From Micromonospora sp. MA102 (GTDB lineage: Bacteria > Actinomycetota > Actinomycetes > Mycobacteriales > Micromonosporaceae): a DNA stretch of 64,000 bases. How positions within the stretch are numbered: the stretch's first letter is position 1; each line of letters begins with the position of its first letter. The notes under the pieces were generated by a model, which did no database searches, was not told where the DNA came from, and saw nothing but the letters and a program-made list of their open reading frames with translations. The stretch lies in contig NZ_JAMWEG010000002.1 of NCBI RefSeq assembly GCF_025460765.1, forward strand, positions 310,001 to 374,000. Reading direction: 5' to 3'. The position numbers and the translations under genes are program-made. This document shows, in pieces, positions 41,175-51,067 of the stretch.

Positions 41175-42671
41175 GTGAGCGAGCCCGGCGCGCTGCCCGA
41201 CGGACCGGTCCGGCCGGTGGCCGCCGCGGTCGCCCGGTACGCCGGACTCGCCGGCGCCGTGCTGCTGACCGTCGCCGGCTGGCTCGGCGGCGCGCTGCCC
41301 GACACCCCCGCCGTGACCAGCCTCGGCGACGCCTGGCGCGCCCCGCACGGGCCGGTGGTGCTCGGCTGCTGGCTGGTCGGCACGGTGCTGCTGGTCGGTG
41401 CCTGGTGGTCGTTGCGCTGGGGCGCCCCGTCCGGCCGGTGGGCGTACCTGACCGCCGGGCTCTGGCTGCTCCCGCTGCTGGCCGCGCCGCCGTTCGGCAG
41501 CCGGGACGTCTACTCGTACGCCTGCCAGGGCTGGTCCTGGACGCACGGCGCCGATCCCTACCGGGTCGGTGTGGCGGCGGCCGGCTGCCCGTGGACGGAG
41601 AGCGTGTCGCCGATCTGGCGGGACACTCCGGCTCCGTACGGGCCGTTCTTCGTGCTGCTCGCCGGCCTGGCCGTGCTGCTCGGGGGCGGCCTGGTCGGCG
41701 CGATCGTGCTGCTGCGCGTGGTGGCCCTGGCCGGGGTGCTGCTGGCGGCGCTGTGCCTGCCCGGGCTGGCCCGGGCCGTCGGGGTGCCCAGCCGGCGGGC
41801 GGCCTGGCTGGCGCTGGCCTGCCCGCTGGTGGGGGTGCACCTGGTGGCCGGCGCGCACAACGACGCCGTGGGCCTCGGGCTGCTGCTGTTCGGCCTGCTG
41901 GTGCTGGTCCGCCGGCCGGGCCGGCCGCGGGCGCTGGTCGTGGCCGGGGTGCTGTTCGGGCTGGCCGTGGCCGTGAAGGCGGTCGCCGTGGTGGTGCTGC
42001 CGTTCGCGGTGCTGGCCGCCGTGCTGGGCCGCTACACCTGGCGCGCGCTGCTGCGCGACGGCGGTTGGCTGGCCGGGGGAGTGCTGGCCACGCTGGCGGC
42101 CACCAGCCTGGCCACCGGTCTGGGTCTCGGCTGGGTGCGCGGCCTGGCCCGCAGCGGCGACTCCGAGCAGTGGACGTCCCCACCGACCGCGATCGGTCTG
42201 GTGGTCGACTACGCGGGCGGCCTGGCCGGCCGGGATCCGCAGGCCGTGCCGGTGGTCCGGGCGGTCGCGCTCGCCGTGCTCGCCGTGCTGCTGGTGGTCC
42301 TCTGGTGGCGGGCCTGGACGGCGTTGCGCCGGCTGGGCGACGTCCGGCAGCGGGCGGCCCGCCTTTCCGCCGCCCGGCCCCGGGTTGTCCTGACCGGTGC
42401 CGGCCTGGCGCTGGCCGCCACCGTGCTGCTCGCCCCGGCCTTCCACCCCTGGTACGCGACGTGGCCGCTGGCCCTGCTCGCGGTGGCGACGGTCGCCGTG
42501 GCCCGGACGGTGTGGTTCGTGGCGCCCTGCGCGGGGGCCTCGTTGCTCGCCCTGCCCGACGGCACCAACCTGGCCCGGTTCACCAAGGCGCCGGGGGCGA
42601 TCCTCATGACCGCGCTGGTGGTGGCGGTCGTGGTGGTGACCGTGCTCCGGGCCCGCCGCACCCCCCGCTGA
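41175..42671 (+). CDS. Polyprenyl-phosphomannose-dependent mannosyltransferase, MptB-like (paralogue 2)
   Basis: 498 residues and clearly homologous to the preceding gene along its length: GSRDVYSYACQGWSWTHGAD, PYRVGVAAAGCPW, IWRDTPAPYGPFF, LVAGAHNDAVGLGLLLFG and FHPWYATWPLALLAVAT occur in the same order. A local gene duplication followed by divergence is the simplest explanation. The N-terminus is proline-rich and Ala-rich. GTG 41175 follows GAGAGAGG (41162-41169); GTG 41169 is an alternative. The C-terminus is short and basic (RARRTPR). Confidence 0.87.
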   Translation: MSEPGALPDGPVRPVAAAVARYAGLAGAVLLTVAGWLGGALPDTPAVTSLGDAWRAPHGPVVLGCWLVGTVLLVGAWWSLRWGAPSGRWAYLTAGLWLLPLLAAPPFGSRDVYSYACQGWSWTHGADPYRVGVAAAGCPWTESVSPIWRDTPAPYGPFFVLLAGLAVLLGGGLVGAIVLLRVVALAGVLLAALCLPGLARAVGVPSRRAAWLALACPLVGVHLVAGAHNDAVGLGLLLFGLLVLVRRPGRPRALVVAGVLFGLAVAVKAVAVVVLPFAVLAAVLGRYTWRALLRDGGWLAGGVLATLAATSLATGLGLGWVRGLARSGDSEQWTSPPTAIGLVVDYAGGLAGRDPQAVPVVRAVALAVLAVLLVVLWWRAWTALRRLGDVRQRAARLSAARPRVVLTGAGLALAATVLLAPAFHPWYATWPLALLAVATVAVARTVWFVAPCAGASLLALPDGTNLARFTKAPGAILMTALVVAVVVVTVLRARRTPR

Positions 42672-42683
42672 CGTGGTGCGCGA

Positions 42684-42727
42684 ACCGGCCGGGCCGGCCC
42701 CGCTGTCGCGGAGCCGGCCCGGCCGGT
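42684..42727. terminator. Strong bidirectional terminator between mannosyltransferase and glnA1
   Basis: A perfect 15-bp stem: 42684-42698 pairs with 42713-42727, with a 14-base loop. It separates two convergent genes. No T tract. Confidence 0.8.
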
Positions 42728-42754
42728 GCTGTGGAGCGTGTCGCGCTGAGGAGC

Positions 42755-44179
<1,425 letters not shown>

Positions 44180-44238
44180 AGGTCCTCCTGGCGGGTCCAC
44201 TCCGGTCGCTGTCTTCCTGACGACGCTATGGCCGCGGG

Positions 44239-44276
44239 GTTGCCCGGCCGTGTCTCGTCTGTTTCCGCCGTGTTAC
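44239..44276 (-). promoter_or_regulatory. GlnR operator upstream of glnA1
   Basis: Read on the minus strand from 44276 down, the site is GTAAC-N6-GAAAC-N6-GACAC-N6-GCAAC, which matches the actinobacterial GlnR consensus gTnAc-N6-GaAAc repeated twice; the first pair is perfect and each half of the second pair has one mismatch. It lies 60-97 bases before the glnA1 start, where activator sites usually lie. GlnR is the global nitrogen regulator, so nitrogen-dependent control of glnA1 is expected. Confidence 0.75.
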
Positions 44277-44477
44277 GTCCCTCGCGGAGCGTCATCCCGG
44301 CCGCTCAGCCGCCTCCGGCACGCGGCTCCGACCCTCCCGCTGTGCCGGTCCGTCGCCGTCTGCGCGGTTGGTCCTGTTCCCCGCTGGGCGCCGAACCGCC
44401 GTACCGGGCAGTGACCGGCACCCCTGCCCGCCGCGGCGCTCCCGCCGCCGCGGCGGCCGCTGGCTACCCTGGCCGCT

Positions 44478-44888
44478 GTGACCGATACCGCCGCCGTGCC
44501 GGTGCCGCCCGCCGCGGACCCGACCTTCACGCCCCCGAGCCTCGGCCGCCGCTTCGGCGCGCTGCTCGTCGACTGGCTGCTCTGCCTGCTGATCGCCAAC
44601 ATCTTCGCCAACCCGGTCCGGGACGGCTGGGCCCCGGTCCTGGTGCTGATCCTTGAGTACGGCTTCTTCCTCGGCCTCTTCGCCCAGACCCCCGGCATGT
44701 ACCTCACCCGGATCCGCTGCCTGTCCTGGGCCGACGGGGGCCGGATCGGCCCGGTCCGGGCGCTGCTGCGCGGCGTGCTGCTGGCCGTCGTGGTGCCCGC
44801 CCTGATCATGGACGAGAACCGGCGCGGCCTGCACGACCGGCTCACCGGGTCGGTCATCGCCGACGCCCCGCGCGCCGCCCGCCGCTGA
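44478..44888 (+). CDS. RDD-domain membrane protein
   Basis: 136 residues. A single RDD domain: GRRFGALLVDWLLCLLIANI with the conserved Arg/Asp pair, a hydrophobic hairpin LVLILEYGFFLGLFAQTPGM, and ENRRGLHDRLTGSVI at the C-terminus (Asp-Asp equivalent). Function of RDD proteins is varied and mostly unknown; this is the Rv2219A-like member of the lipA-glnA1 synteny block. GTG 44478 as first codon (MTDTAAVPVPPAADPTF). Confidence 0.88.
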   Translation: MTDTAAVPVPPAADPTFTPPSLGRRFGALLVDWLLCLLIANIFANPVRDGWAPVLVLILEYGFFLGLFAQTPGMYLTRIRCLSWADGGRIGPVRALLRGVLLAVVVPALIMDENRRGLHDRLTGSVIADAPRAARR

Positions 44889-44904
44889 CCCCGGCCCGCA
44901 CGAC

Positions 44905-44938
44905 GAAGGAGCCGGCCCCGCGCGGGACCGGCTCCTTC
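44905..44938. terminator. Bidirectional terminator between RDD and DUF4191 genes
   Basis: GAAGGAGCCGG (44905-44915) and CCGGCTCCTTC (44928-44938) are perfect complements. A GC-rich loop CCCCGCGCGGGA could pair further, and TCTCG follows. Confidence 0.75.
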
Positions 44939-44954
44939 TCGCGTACGACGGGGG

Positions 44955-45644
44955 TCAGCGACCCCGGGTCTGGCGGAACGCACCCCGCGGCGGCCGCATG
45001 TTCTTCGGGATCGCGCCCTTGGGCATCTGCGGGCGGGCGGTGAGCGCCTTGAGCCGCTTGTCGAGGGCGTTGACGTCCTTCGGGGCGAGGCTGCGGGGCA
45101 GCCGCATCAGCGTCATCCGCAGCTTGCGGATCGGCAGCTCGCCCTCGCCCTGGCCGATCACGTAGTCGTGCAGCGGCGCGGAGCCGATCACCTTGGCCAG
45201 CCGGCGCTTCTCCTGGCCGAGCAGGCCGCGCACCCGCTGCGGGTTGCCCTCGGCCAGCAGGATCACGCCCGGGCGGCCGATCACCAGGTGCACCATGTCC
45301 ATCTGGGTGGTGGAGCTGACGGCCGGCGTGACCCGCCAGTCGCCGCGCATGCTCTCCATGATCTGGGCCGCCGCGCCGGGCTGCCCCTCGGCCGCGTTCA
45401 TCATCGCCTTGTTGGACCGCAGGTTGAGCACGATCAGCACGGCGAGCAGGATGAACAGGATGCCGATCGGCAGCCAGATCCAGCCCCAGAGGAGCACCGC
45501 CACCACGGTGAGCGCGAGCGGGATCAGCACCGCCGCCGCGGTCAGCGGCGCGAACCACCGGTCCTGCTTGGCGGTGAACTGGAACACCATCCCGATCTGC
45601 TTCAGCCGCTGGCCGAACGAGACCTTCTCCTGGGGCTTTGCCAT
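44955..45644 (-). CDS. DUF4191 membrane protein (Rv2219-like)
   Basis: 229 residues. Two adjacent membrane helices (PLTAAAVLIPLALTVVAVLL and WLPIGILFILLAVLIVLNL) near residues 35-80, then a soluble domain with GDWRVTPAVSSTTQMDMVHL, IGRPGVILLAEGNPQRVRGL and a basic C-terminus ending TRGR. DUF4191 is actinobacteria-specific, and adjacent to lipA/glnA1 in many genomes; its function is unknown. ATG 45644 gives the start MAKPQEKVSFGQRLKQIGMV. Confidence 0.88.
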   Translation of the reverse strand: MAKPQEKVSFGQRLKQIGMVFQFTAKQDRWFAPLTAAAVLIPLALTVVAVLLWGWIWLPIGILFILLAVLIVLNLRSNKAMMNAAEGQPGAAAQIMESMRGDWRVTPAVSSTTQMDMVHLVIGRPGVILLAEGNPQRVRGLLGQEKRRLAKVIGSAPLHDYVIGQGEGELPIRKLRMTLMRLPRSLAPKDVNALDKRLKALTARPQMPKGAIPKNMRPPRGAFRQTRGR

Positions 45645-45858
45645 GCTGCAGAGTCTAGTGGTCGCCGCGCAGCCCGTTGATCCGTGGCCGCCCCTCCGCC
45701 GCGCGGCTGAGTACCTTACGTCGCCGCGGGGCCGCTGAGGCTCCCGGGTAAGGAGGGGAAACGGTCGAAGATCAGGCAGCGCACCCATGCCCCGGGGGCA
45801 CCTTCGCGCGGAAAGTCAGTGTCGACAGCGACAGACACCGCACGACAGGAGAACCGAG

Positions 45859-46029
45859 ATGTTCGGCAACGACGCAGACCTGCTCCTCAGCATCCACCGC
45901 AGCCACGCCTCCGAGCTGCAGGCCGACGCGGCCCGCGACCGGCTCGCCCGGTCCCTGCCCCGTCGCCACCCGCGCGGCTGGCTGGGCCGCCGGCAGCACA
46001 ACGCCCGCGTCTCCGACGCCCGCCGGTGA
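45859..46029 (+). CDS. Small Arg-rich protein upstream of LuxR regulator
   Basis: 56 residues (MFGNDADLLLSIHRSHASEL then QADAARDRLARSLPRRHPRG and WLGRRQHNARVSDARR). ATG 45859 follows AGGAGA (45847-45852). A helical, positively charged chain with no known domain. The stop codon overlaps an in-frame GTG of the next large frame (GTGA at 46026-46029), which hints at translational coupling with the regulator. Similar short MFGNDADLL proteins appear to be common in actinobacteria; role unknown. Confidence 0.6.
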   Translation: MFGNDADLLLSIHRSHASELQADAARDRLARSLPRRHPRGWLGRRQHNARVSDARR

Positions 46030-46092
46030 CCGCCGCGGCGCTGCCGGCGCACCCGGGCGCCGCACCGCCCGCCCCGGACCCGACCGGCCCAC

Positions 46093-46181
46093 CCGGGTCG
46101 GGTTCCACGCACGTCGGTCCGGCCGTCCAGGACCGGGGTGGTGCGGCCGGGTCGGGTTCCACGCACGTCGGTCCGGCCGTC
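46093..46181. repeat. 35-bp tandem direct repeat before LuxR gene
   Basis: Two perfect copies of a 35-bp unit at 46093-46127 and 46147-46181, period 54 bases, i.e. 18 codons. In the frame of the downstream regulator each copy encodes GSGSTHVGPAV. It may be untranslated leader or a low-complexity N-terminal extension. Confidence 0.8.
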
Positions 46182-46247
46182 ACGGGGGCGGCCGGGCCGG
46201 CGGGGAACCGGCCGGTCGGCCGGGACGGCGCCGGCGTACGCCATGGC

Positions 46248-49226
46248 ATGCTCGACGGCGTGACCCCACGCGCCGCCAGCACCGTCCTCGTCGGCCGCCA
46301 GTCCGAGCTGACCGGGCTGCGCGAGGCGCTCGGCCGGGCCCGGGCCGGGGACCCGGCGACCGTCCTGGTGGGCGGTGAGGCCGGGGTCGGCAAGACCCGG
46401 CTGCTGGAGGAGTTCGGGGCGCACGCCACCGCGACCGGTGCGCGGCTGCTCATCGGCCAGTGCCTGGAACTCGGCGAGGCCGGCCTGCCCTTCGCGCCGT
46501 TCGCCGCCGCGCTGCGCGACGTGCTGCGCCACGACGGCCCGGCCGCCTTCGCCGGTTACGAGGCGGAGTTCGCCCGGCTGCTGCCCGAGCTGGCCCGGGT
46601 GCCGGCCGGGGCCGCCGCGACGATCGGCCTGCCCGTCTCCGACACCCCGCGCGGCTACCTGTTCGACCTGGTCGCGGACCTGTTCCGGCGGCTCGCCGAG
46701 GAGCGGCCGCTGGTGCTGCTCATCGAGGACCTGCACTGGGCCGACCGGTCCACCCGGGACCTGATCGACTTCCTGGTCCGGGCGGCCCGGTCCACCCGCC
46801 TGCTGCTGGTCTGCACCTACCGCACCGACGAGCTGCACCGCGGCCACCCGCTGCGCCCCTTCCTCGCCGAGCTGGACCGGGCCCGGGGCGTGAGCCGGGT
46901 CGAGGTGGGCCGGCTGGACCGGGACGGCACCGCGGTCATCCTCGCCGACCTGCTCGGCGTCGAGCCGGGGCCCCGCGCCGTCGACGACGTGCACGGACGT
47001 ACCCAGGGCAATCCGTTCTTCATCGAGGAGCTGGCCGCGGCCGGTGACCCGGTCGGCTGCGCGGTGCTCCCGGAGACGCTGCGCGACCTGCTGCTGGCCC
47101 GGGTGGACCGGCTGCCCGAGCCGGCCCAGCGGGTGCTGCGCATCGCCGCCGCCGGTGGCACCCGCTTCGCCCACCAGCTGCTCGCCGAGGTGGCCGGCCT
47201 GCCCGAGAACGAGCTGGAGGACGCGCTGCGCGCCGCCGTGGCCGGCCAGCTCGTGGTGGCCGACCCGGACGGCGACTACGAGTTCCGGCACGCGCTGGTG
47301 CGCGAGGCCGTCCACGACGACCTGCTCCCCGGCGAGCACGCCCGGCTGCACGCCCGGTACGCCGCCGCCATCGAGGCGCAGCCGCACCTGGTGGCCGCCG
47401 GGCGCGCCCCGGCCGAGATCGCCCACCACTGGTACGCGGCACACGACCACCCGCGCGCGCTGATCGCCGCCCGGGAGGCCGCCGGCGCGGCGGGCGACCG
47501 GTACGCGTACGCCGAGCAGAGCCGGCTGCTGGAACGGGTCCTCGAACTGTGGGAGCTGGTGCCCGACGCGGCCGACCGCCTCGGCATGGACCACCTGCGG
47601 GTGCTGGAGGAGACCATGGCGGCGGCGACCACGGCGGGCGACTACAGCCGGGCGCTCACCCTGACCCGGGCCGGGCTGGCCGAGGTCGACACCGCCGCCG
47701 AGCCGCTGCGCGCCGCCCGCCTGCACCACCGGCGGGGCCGGCTGCTCGCGCTGCTCGGCAAGAGCGACGGCACCGCCGAGGTGCGCGAGGCGTACCGGCT
47801 GGCGGGCGGGCTGGCGGACGCGCCGGAGCGGGTGCGGCTGCTCGCCGACATCGCGGCGCACCTGGTCAAGATCGACCCTGCGCAGGCCGCCTCGGTGGCC
47901 GACGAGGCGATGGCCGCCGCCGAGGCGATCGGCGAGGACGTGGCCCTGCTGCCCACCCGGATCGCCCTGCTCTGCCGCACCGACAAGGCGCCCGACCTGG
48001 GGCTGGCCGAGCTGCGCCGGGCCGAGGCCCTCGCCCGGACCACCGGCAACGCGCCGGCGCTGGTCAGCGCGCTGGTGTATCTCTCCGACGTGCTCTACGA
48101 GCTGGGCCGCTACGGCGAGAGCGAGGAGGCCGCCGCCGCCGGCGTGAGCGAGGCGCGGCGGGTGGGGATCAGCCGTTCCACCGGGGCGTACCTGCTGTCG
48201 AACCGGGCCGAGGCGCTGATCGCACTGGGCCGCTGGGACGAGGCCGACGCGGCCTGCGCCGAGGCGGCCCGGATCGACCCGCCGGGCGTCTCCGGGCTGC
48301 ACTGGCTCCAGCTCCGGGCCGGTCTGCGGCTGGCCCGCGCGCATCCCGCCGCCGACGAGGTGGTCGGCCGGGCGCTGGCCTTCCTGGCCCGGCCGTACCT
48401 GTGGCCGAACCACCGGCTGCCGCTGCACGAACTGCGCGTCGAGGCCGCCCTGGCGGCGGACGACAAGGTGGCCGCGCTCGCCGCGAGCCGGGCCGCCCTG
48501 GCCGACGAGCGCCTGGTCGACCTGCCCCGGGAGGGCTGGCCGGTGCTCAGCGCGGCGGCCCGCGCCGCGGCGCTCGTCGGCGACGCCGCGCTGGCCGCCG
48601 AGGTGGCCGCGCTGGCCGCCGTGCTGCCCGCCCGCTTTCCGGCGGAGCAGGCGCACGCCGCCCAGGTCACCGCGATCCTCACCGGCGTCACCCCCGCCGC
48701 CGACGGGGGTGCCGGCACGGCCCTCGCTCCGGCCGAGCGGCCGGGTGGGGCGCTGCCGGCCTGGCGGGCGGCCGTGGCGGGGTGGCGGGCGGTCGGGCAG
48801 CCGTACCCGCTGGGCCGGGCACTGCTCGCGCTGGCCGAGGCCGCCGCGGCGGCCGGTGAGCGGGACGAGGTGGCCGCCGCCGTCCGCGAGGCCGCGGACA
48901 TCGCCACCGCGCTCGGCGCGGCCCCGCTGAAGGAGCAGGCCGCCACCCTGGCCCGGCGGGTCGGGCTGCGGGGCGCCGGCCGGCCCGGCCCGGACCTGCT
49001 GACCAGCCGCGAGCAGGAGGTGCTCCGGCTGGTCGCCGAGGGGCACAGCAACAGCCGGATCGCCGAGCGGCTCTTCATCTCGCCGAAGACGGCGAGCGTG
49101 CACGTGTCCCGGATCATCGCGAAGCTGGACGTGACCAACCGGGTGGAGGCCGCCGCGCTGGCCCACCGCCTCGGCCTGCTCGACCCGGCGCCACCCGCCA
49201 CGCCGGCTCAGCGACGGGGCAGGTAG
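46248..49226 (+). CDS. AAA ATPase-TPR-LuxR regulator (large LAL-type)
   Basis: About 992 residues. N-terminal AAA domain with Walker A GGEAGVGKTR (42-51) and Walker B LVLLIEDLHWAD near residue 158; a helical/TPR-like middle (about 330-880); and a C-terminal LuxR helix-turn-helix LTSREQEVLRLVAEGHSNSR then IAERLFISPKTASVHVSRII near residues 917-960. Such LAL-type regulators activate pathway genes in actinomycetes. The start is uncertain: ATG 46248 or GTG 46260 fits the domain, while GTG 46026 would be coupled to the small gene and add a repetitive 74-residue tail. The 3' end overlaps the convergent GT-C-like gene by 19 bases. Confidence 0.87.
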   Translation: MLDGVTPRAASTVLVGRQSELTGLREALGRARAGDPATVLVGGEAGVGKTRLLEEFGAHATATGARLLIGQCLELGEAGLPFAPFAAALRDVLRHDGPAAFAGYEAEFARLLPELARVPAGAAATIGLPVSDTPRGYLFDLVADLFRRLAEERPLVLLIEDLHWADRSTRDLIDFLVRAARSTRLLLVCTYRTDELHRGHPLRPFLAELDRARGVSRVEVGRLDRDGTAVILADLLGVEPGPRAVDDVHGRTQGNPFFIEELAAAGDPVGCAVLPETLRDLLLARVDRLPEPAQRVLRIAAAGGTRFAHQLLAEVAGLPENELEDALRAAVAGQLVVADPDGDYEFRHALVREAVHDDLLPGEHARLHARYAAAIEAQPHLVAAGRAPAEIAHHWYAAHDHPRALIAAREAAGAAGDRYAYAEQSRLLERVLELWELVPDAADRLGMDHLRVLEETMAAATTAGDYSRALTLTRAGLAEVDTAAEPLRAARLHHRRGRLLALLGKSDGTAEVREAYRLAGGLADAPERVRLLADIAAHLVKIDPAQAASVADEAMAAAEAIGEDVALLPTRIALLCRTDKAPDLGLAELRRAEALARTTGNAPALVSALVYLSDVLYELGRYGESEEAAAAGVSEARRVGISRSTGAYLLSNRAEALIALGRWDEADAACAEAARIDPPGVSGLHWLQLRAGLRLARAHPAADEVVGRALAFLARPYLWPNHRLPLHELRVEAALAADDKVAALAASRAALADERLVDLPREGWPVLSAAARAAALVGDAALAAEVAALAAVLPARFPAEQAHAAQVTAILTGVTPAADGGAGTALAPAERPGGALPAWRAAVAGWRAVGQPYPLGRALLALAEAAAAAGERDEVAAAVREAADIATALGAAPLKEQAATLARRVGLRGAGRPGPDLLTSREQEVLRLVAEGHSNSRIAERLFISPKTASVHVSRIIAKLDVTNRVEAAALAHRLGLLDPAPPATPAQRRGR

Positions 49227-51019
49227 ATCCGCCAGCCCGGGACGTCGACCACCCTGAGCCCGTCCGGGCCGGGCCCGAGCCGCCCGTCCAGTCGGGCGGC
49301 CAGCGGCGACCCGGCCGGGGCCACCCAGGCCGCGCCCGGGTCGGCGTCCACCGCCCGCCGGTATTCGGGCAGCCGGTCGAACCCGGGGCGCAGATCGTCG
49401 TCGACCACCGCGCAGCGCACCTCCTCGCCGCTGGCGAAAGCGAGCCGGTTGCAGGTCCAGTAGCCGGCGCGGACGTGGCGCAGGTTCAGGTCGCCGAGGG
49501 CGTCGACGAGCATCCGGTGCCGGTCGGCCTCCGCGTGGGTGGCGGGCACGGTCCCGACCGCGCCGGCCGTGGCGACCGCCCCGGTACCCAGCATCCCCGC
49601 CAGCACCGCGACCGCCGCCACCCCGGCCGCCCGGATCCGCTTCCGGCCGCCCGCGGTCCGACTGATCGACTCCGGCTCGCCGACGTGGCGGTCGCCAGGC
49701 CGGTCGGATCCCGTCAGCTCGCCGGGGCGGTGGGGCGGCCCGGCGGGTCGTGGCCAGAGGCCGGCCCGGCGGGCGGCGGACCGGAGGGGCCAGAGCAGGG
49801 CGGGCGTGGCGACCGCGAGGACCGAGAGGTAACGGGCGCTCTCCATCGGGGCCCGCCCGGCCGCGTTGCTCAGCGCGTACGCCGCCAGCACCGCCGCCGC
49901 CGCGCCGAGCAGCGCGAGCCGCACCGCCGCTGACACCCGCCGGCCCGGCGAGCCGGCGGGATCGTCGCCAGATCGTGGAGAGTCGTCGTTCGCAGCGAAC
50001 GGAAGCTCGCCAAGATCCGTGGGTGCCGGGGGCGACGCGAGCGGGACGGGGCGGCGGAGGGTGCGCCAGGCGGTGATCGCCGCGAGCAGCAGCAGGGCAA
50101 GGAACGTCGGCGCCCACCAGAGCTGCCATCCGGCACAGCGGCCGGGGGAGCAGAAGCCGAGGGCCAGCGGCGGCCCGAGCACCAGCCCGCCGTGCAGGCG
50201 CTCGCCCCAGCTCGCCGCCGCGTCGGCGCCGCTGGCGGCCAGCACGGCGGCGAGCGGGTTGCGGCCGTGCCGGAGGCTGTCCAGCAGCATCGGCGCCGCG
50301 CCCAGCAGCAGGCCTCCCGCCAGGGCCGCCCCGGCCCGCCCGACCAGCTCGCGCCGGCGCCACCCCACCAGCGCCGCCCCGAGGGCCAGCACGAACGGCA
50401 GGATCAGCGGGTCGACCCAGAGCAGCAGCCCGGCGACGAGCCCCCAGCCCGCCCAGCGGGGCAGCCGCGCTCCCGAGCCCCCGGCGCACAGCCCCACCGT
50501 GAGCAGCGCCAGCGCCGCGGCGGCGGGGTTCAGCTCCGGGTAGCCGCCGCCGGCGATCAGCTGGTTCTTCACCACCCGGTCGGCCCCGAGCGCGAGCACG
50601 GCGACGACCAGCAGGGCGTACCAGCGGTCACCGCCGAGCCGACGCGTGAGTCGCCAGGACAGGGCGAGGAAGAGGGCGTAGAGCGCCAGGGTGGGCAGCC
50701 GGAGGGCGAGCACCGAGGGCCCGGCCAGGGCGACCAGCGGCGCGGCCAGGTACGCCTCCAGCGTGCCCATGTACGCCTGGCCGTAGAACCAGACCGGAAA
50801 GTCCGCACCGCGGGCGATGTGCAGGGCGGCCAGCCCCATGGTCGCCTCGTCGCTGTTGGTGGGCGGCACGTCGGCGAGCAGCAGCGCCAGCCGGTAGCCG
50901 ATCCCGGCGAGCCCGACCAGCAGGGCGAGCAGCGCCGGCAGCCGGGTACGCCGGGGCGTGCGCGGGCGGGTGGCCTCGCGCGGCTCCTGGCGTACCCCGG
51001 CGGTCATCCCTGGGATCAT
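49208..51019 (-). CDS. GT-C-like polytopic membrane protein
   Basis: 603 residues. About 9-11 membrane helices up to residue 440, starting RLPALLALLVGLAGIGYRLA; the first loop has DVPPTNSDEATMGLAALHIA, where the NSDE acidic motif resembles the catalytic acidic pair of dolichyl/polyprenyl-phosphate-mannose glycosyltransferases. A long Arg/Pro-rich cytoplasmic loop (about 330-460) is inserted, then a further helix and an exported domain of about 110 residues ending RIYLPRR. Probable sugar transferase; donor unknown. ATG 51019 is used; ATG 51007 is possible. Confidence 0.78.
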   Translation of the reverse strand: MIPGMTAGVRQEPREATRPRTPRRTRLPALLALLVGLAGIGYRLALLLADVPPTNSDEATMGLAALHIARGADFPVWFYGQAYMGTLEAYLAAPLVALAGPSVLALRLPTLALYALFLALSWRLTRRLGGDRWYALLVVAVLALGADRVVKNQLIAGGGYPELNPAAAALALLTVGLCAGGSGARLPRWAGWGLVAGLLLWVDPLILPFVLALGAALVGWRRRELVGRAGAALAGGLLLGAAPMLLDSLRHGRNPLAAVLAASGADAAASWGERLHGGLVLGPPLALGFCSPGRCAGWQLWWAPTFLALLLLAAITAWRTLRRPVPLASPPAPTDLGELPFAANDDSPRSGDDPAGSPGRRVSAAVRLALLGAAAAVLAAYALSNAAGRAPMESARYLSVLAVATPALLWPLRSAARRAGLWPRPAGPPHRPGELTGSDRPGDRHVGEPESISRTAGGRKRIRAAGVAAVAVLAGMLGTGAVATAGAVGTVPATHAEADRHRMLVDALGDLNLRHVRAGYWTCNRLAFASGEEVRCAVVDDDLRPGFDRLPEYRRAVDADPGAAWVAPAGSPLAARLDGRLGPGPDGLRVVDVPGWRIYLPRR

Positions 51020-51067
51020 GGCATCCGGCGGGCGGCCGGCGGTGGGTGACGCGGTGGACGGCCGGCC

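Noticed and set aside
46093..46181. CRISPR or attachment site from the 35-bp direct repeat
   Set aside because: Only two copies, spacing 54 bases equals whole codons, no integrase or cas gene near.
45816..50489. A 1557-codon open frame on the minus strand
   Set aside because: Antisense to the LuxR regulator; Arg/Gly/Ala-rich, no motif. The LuxR, ATPase and GT-C-like genes explain this DNA.
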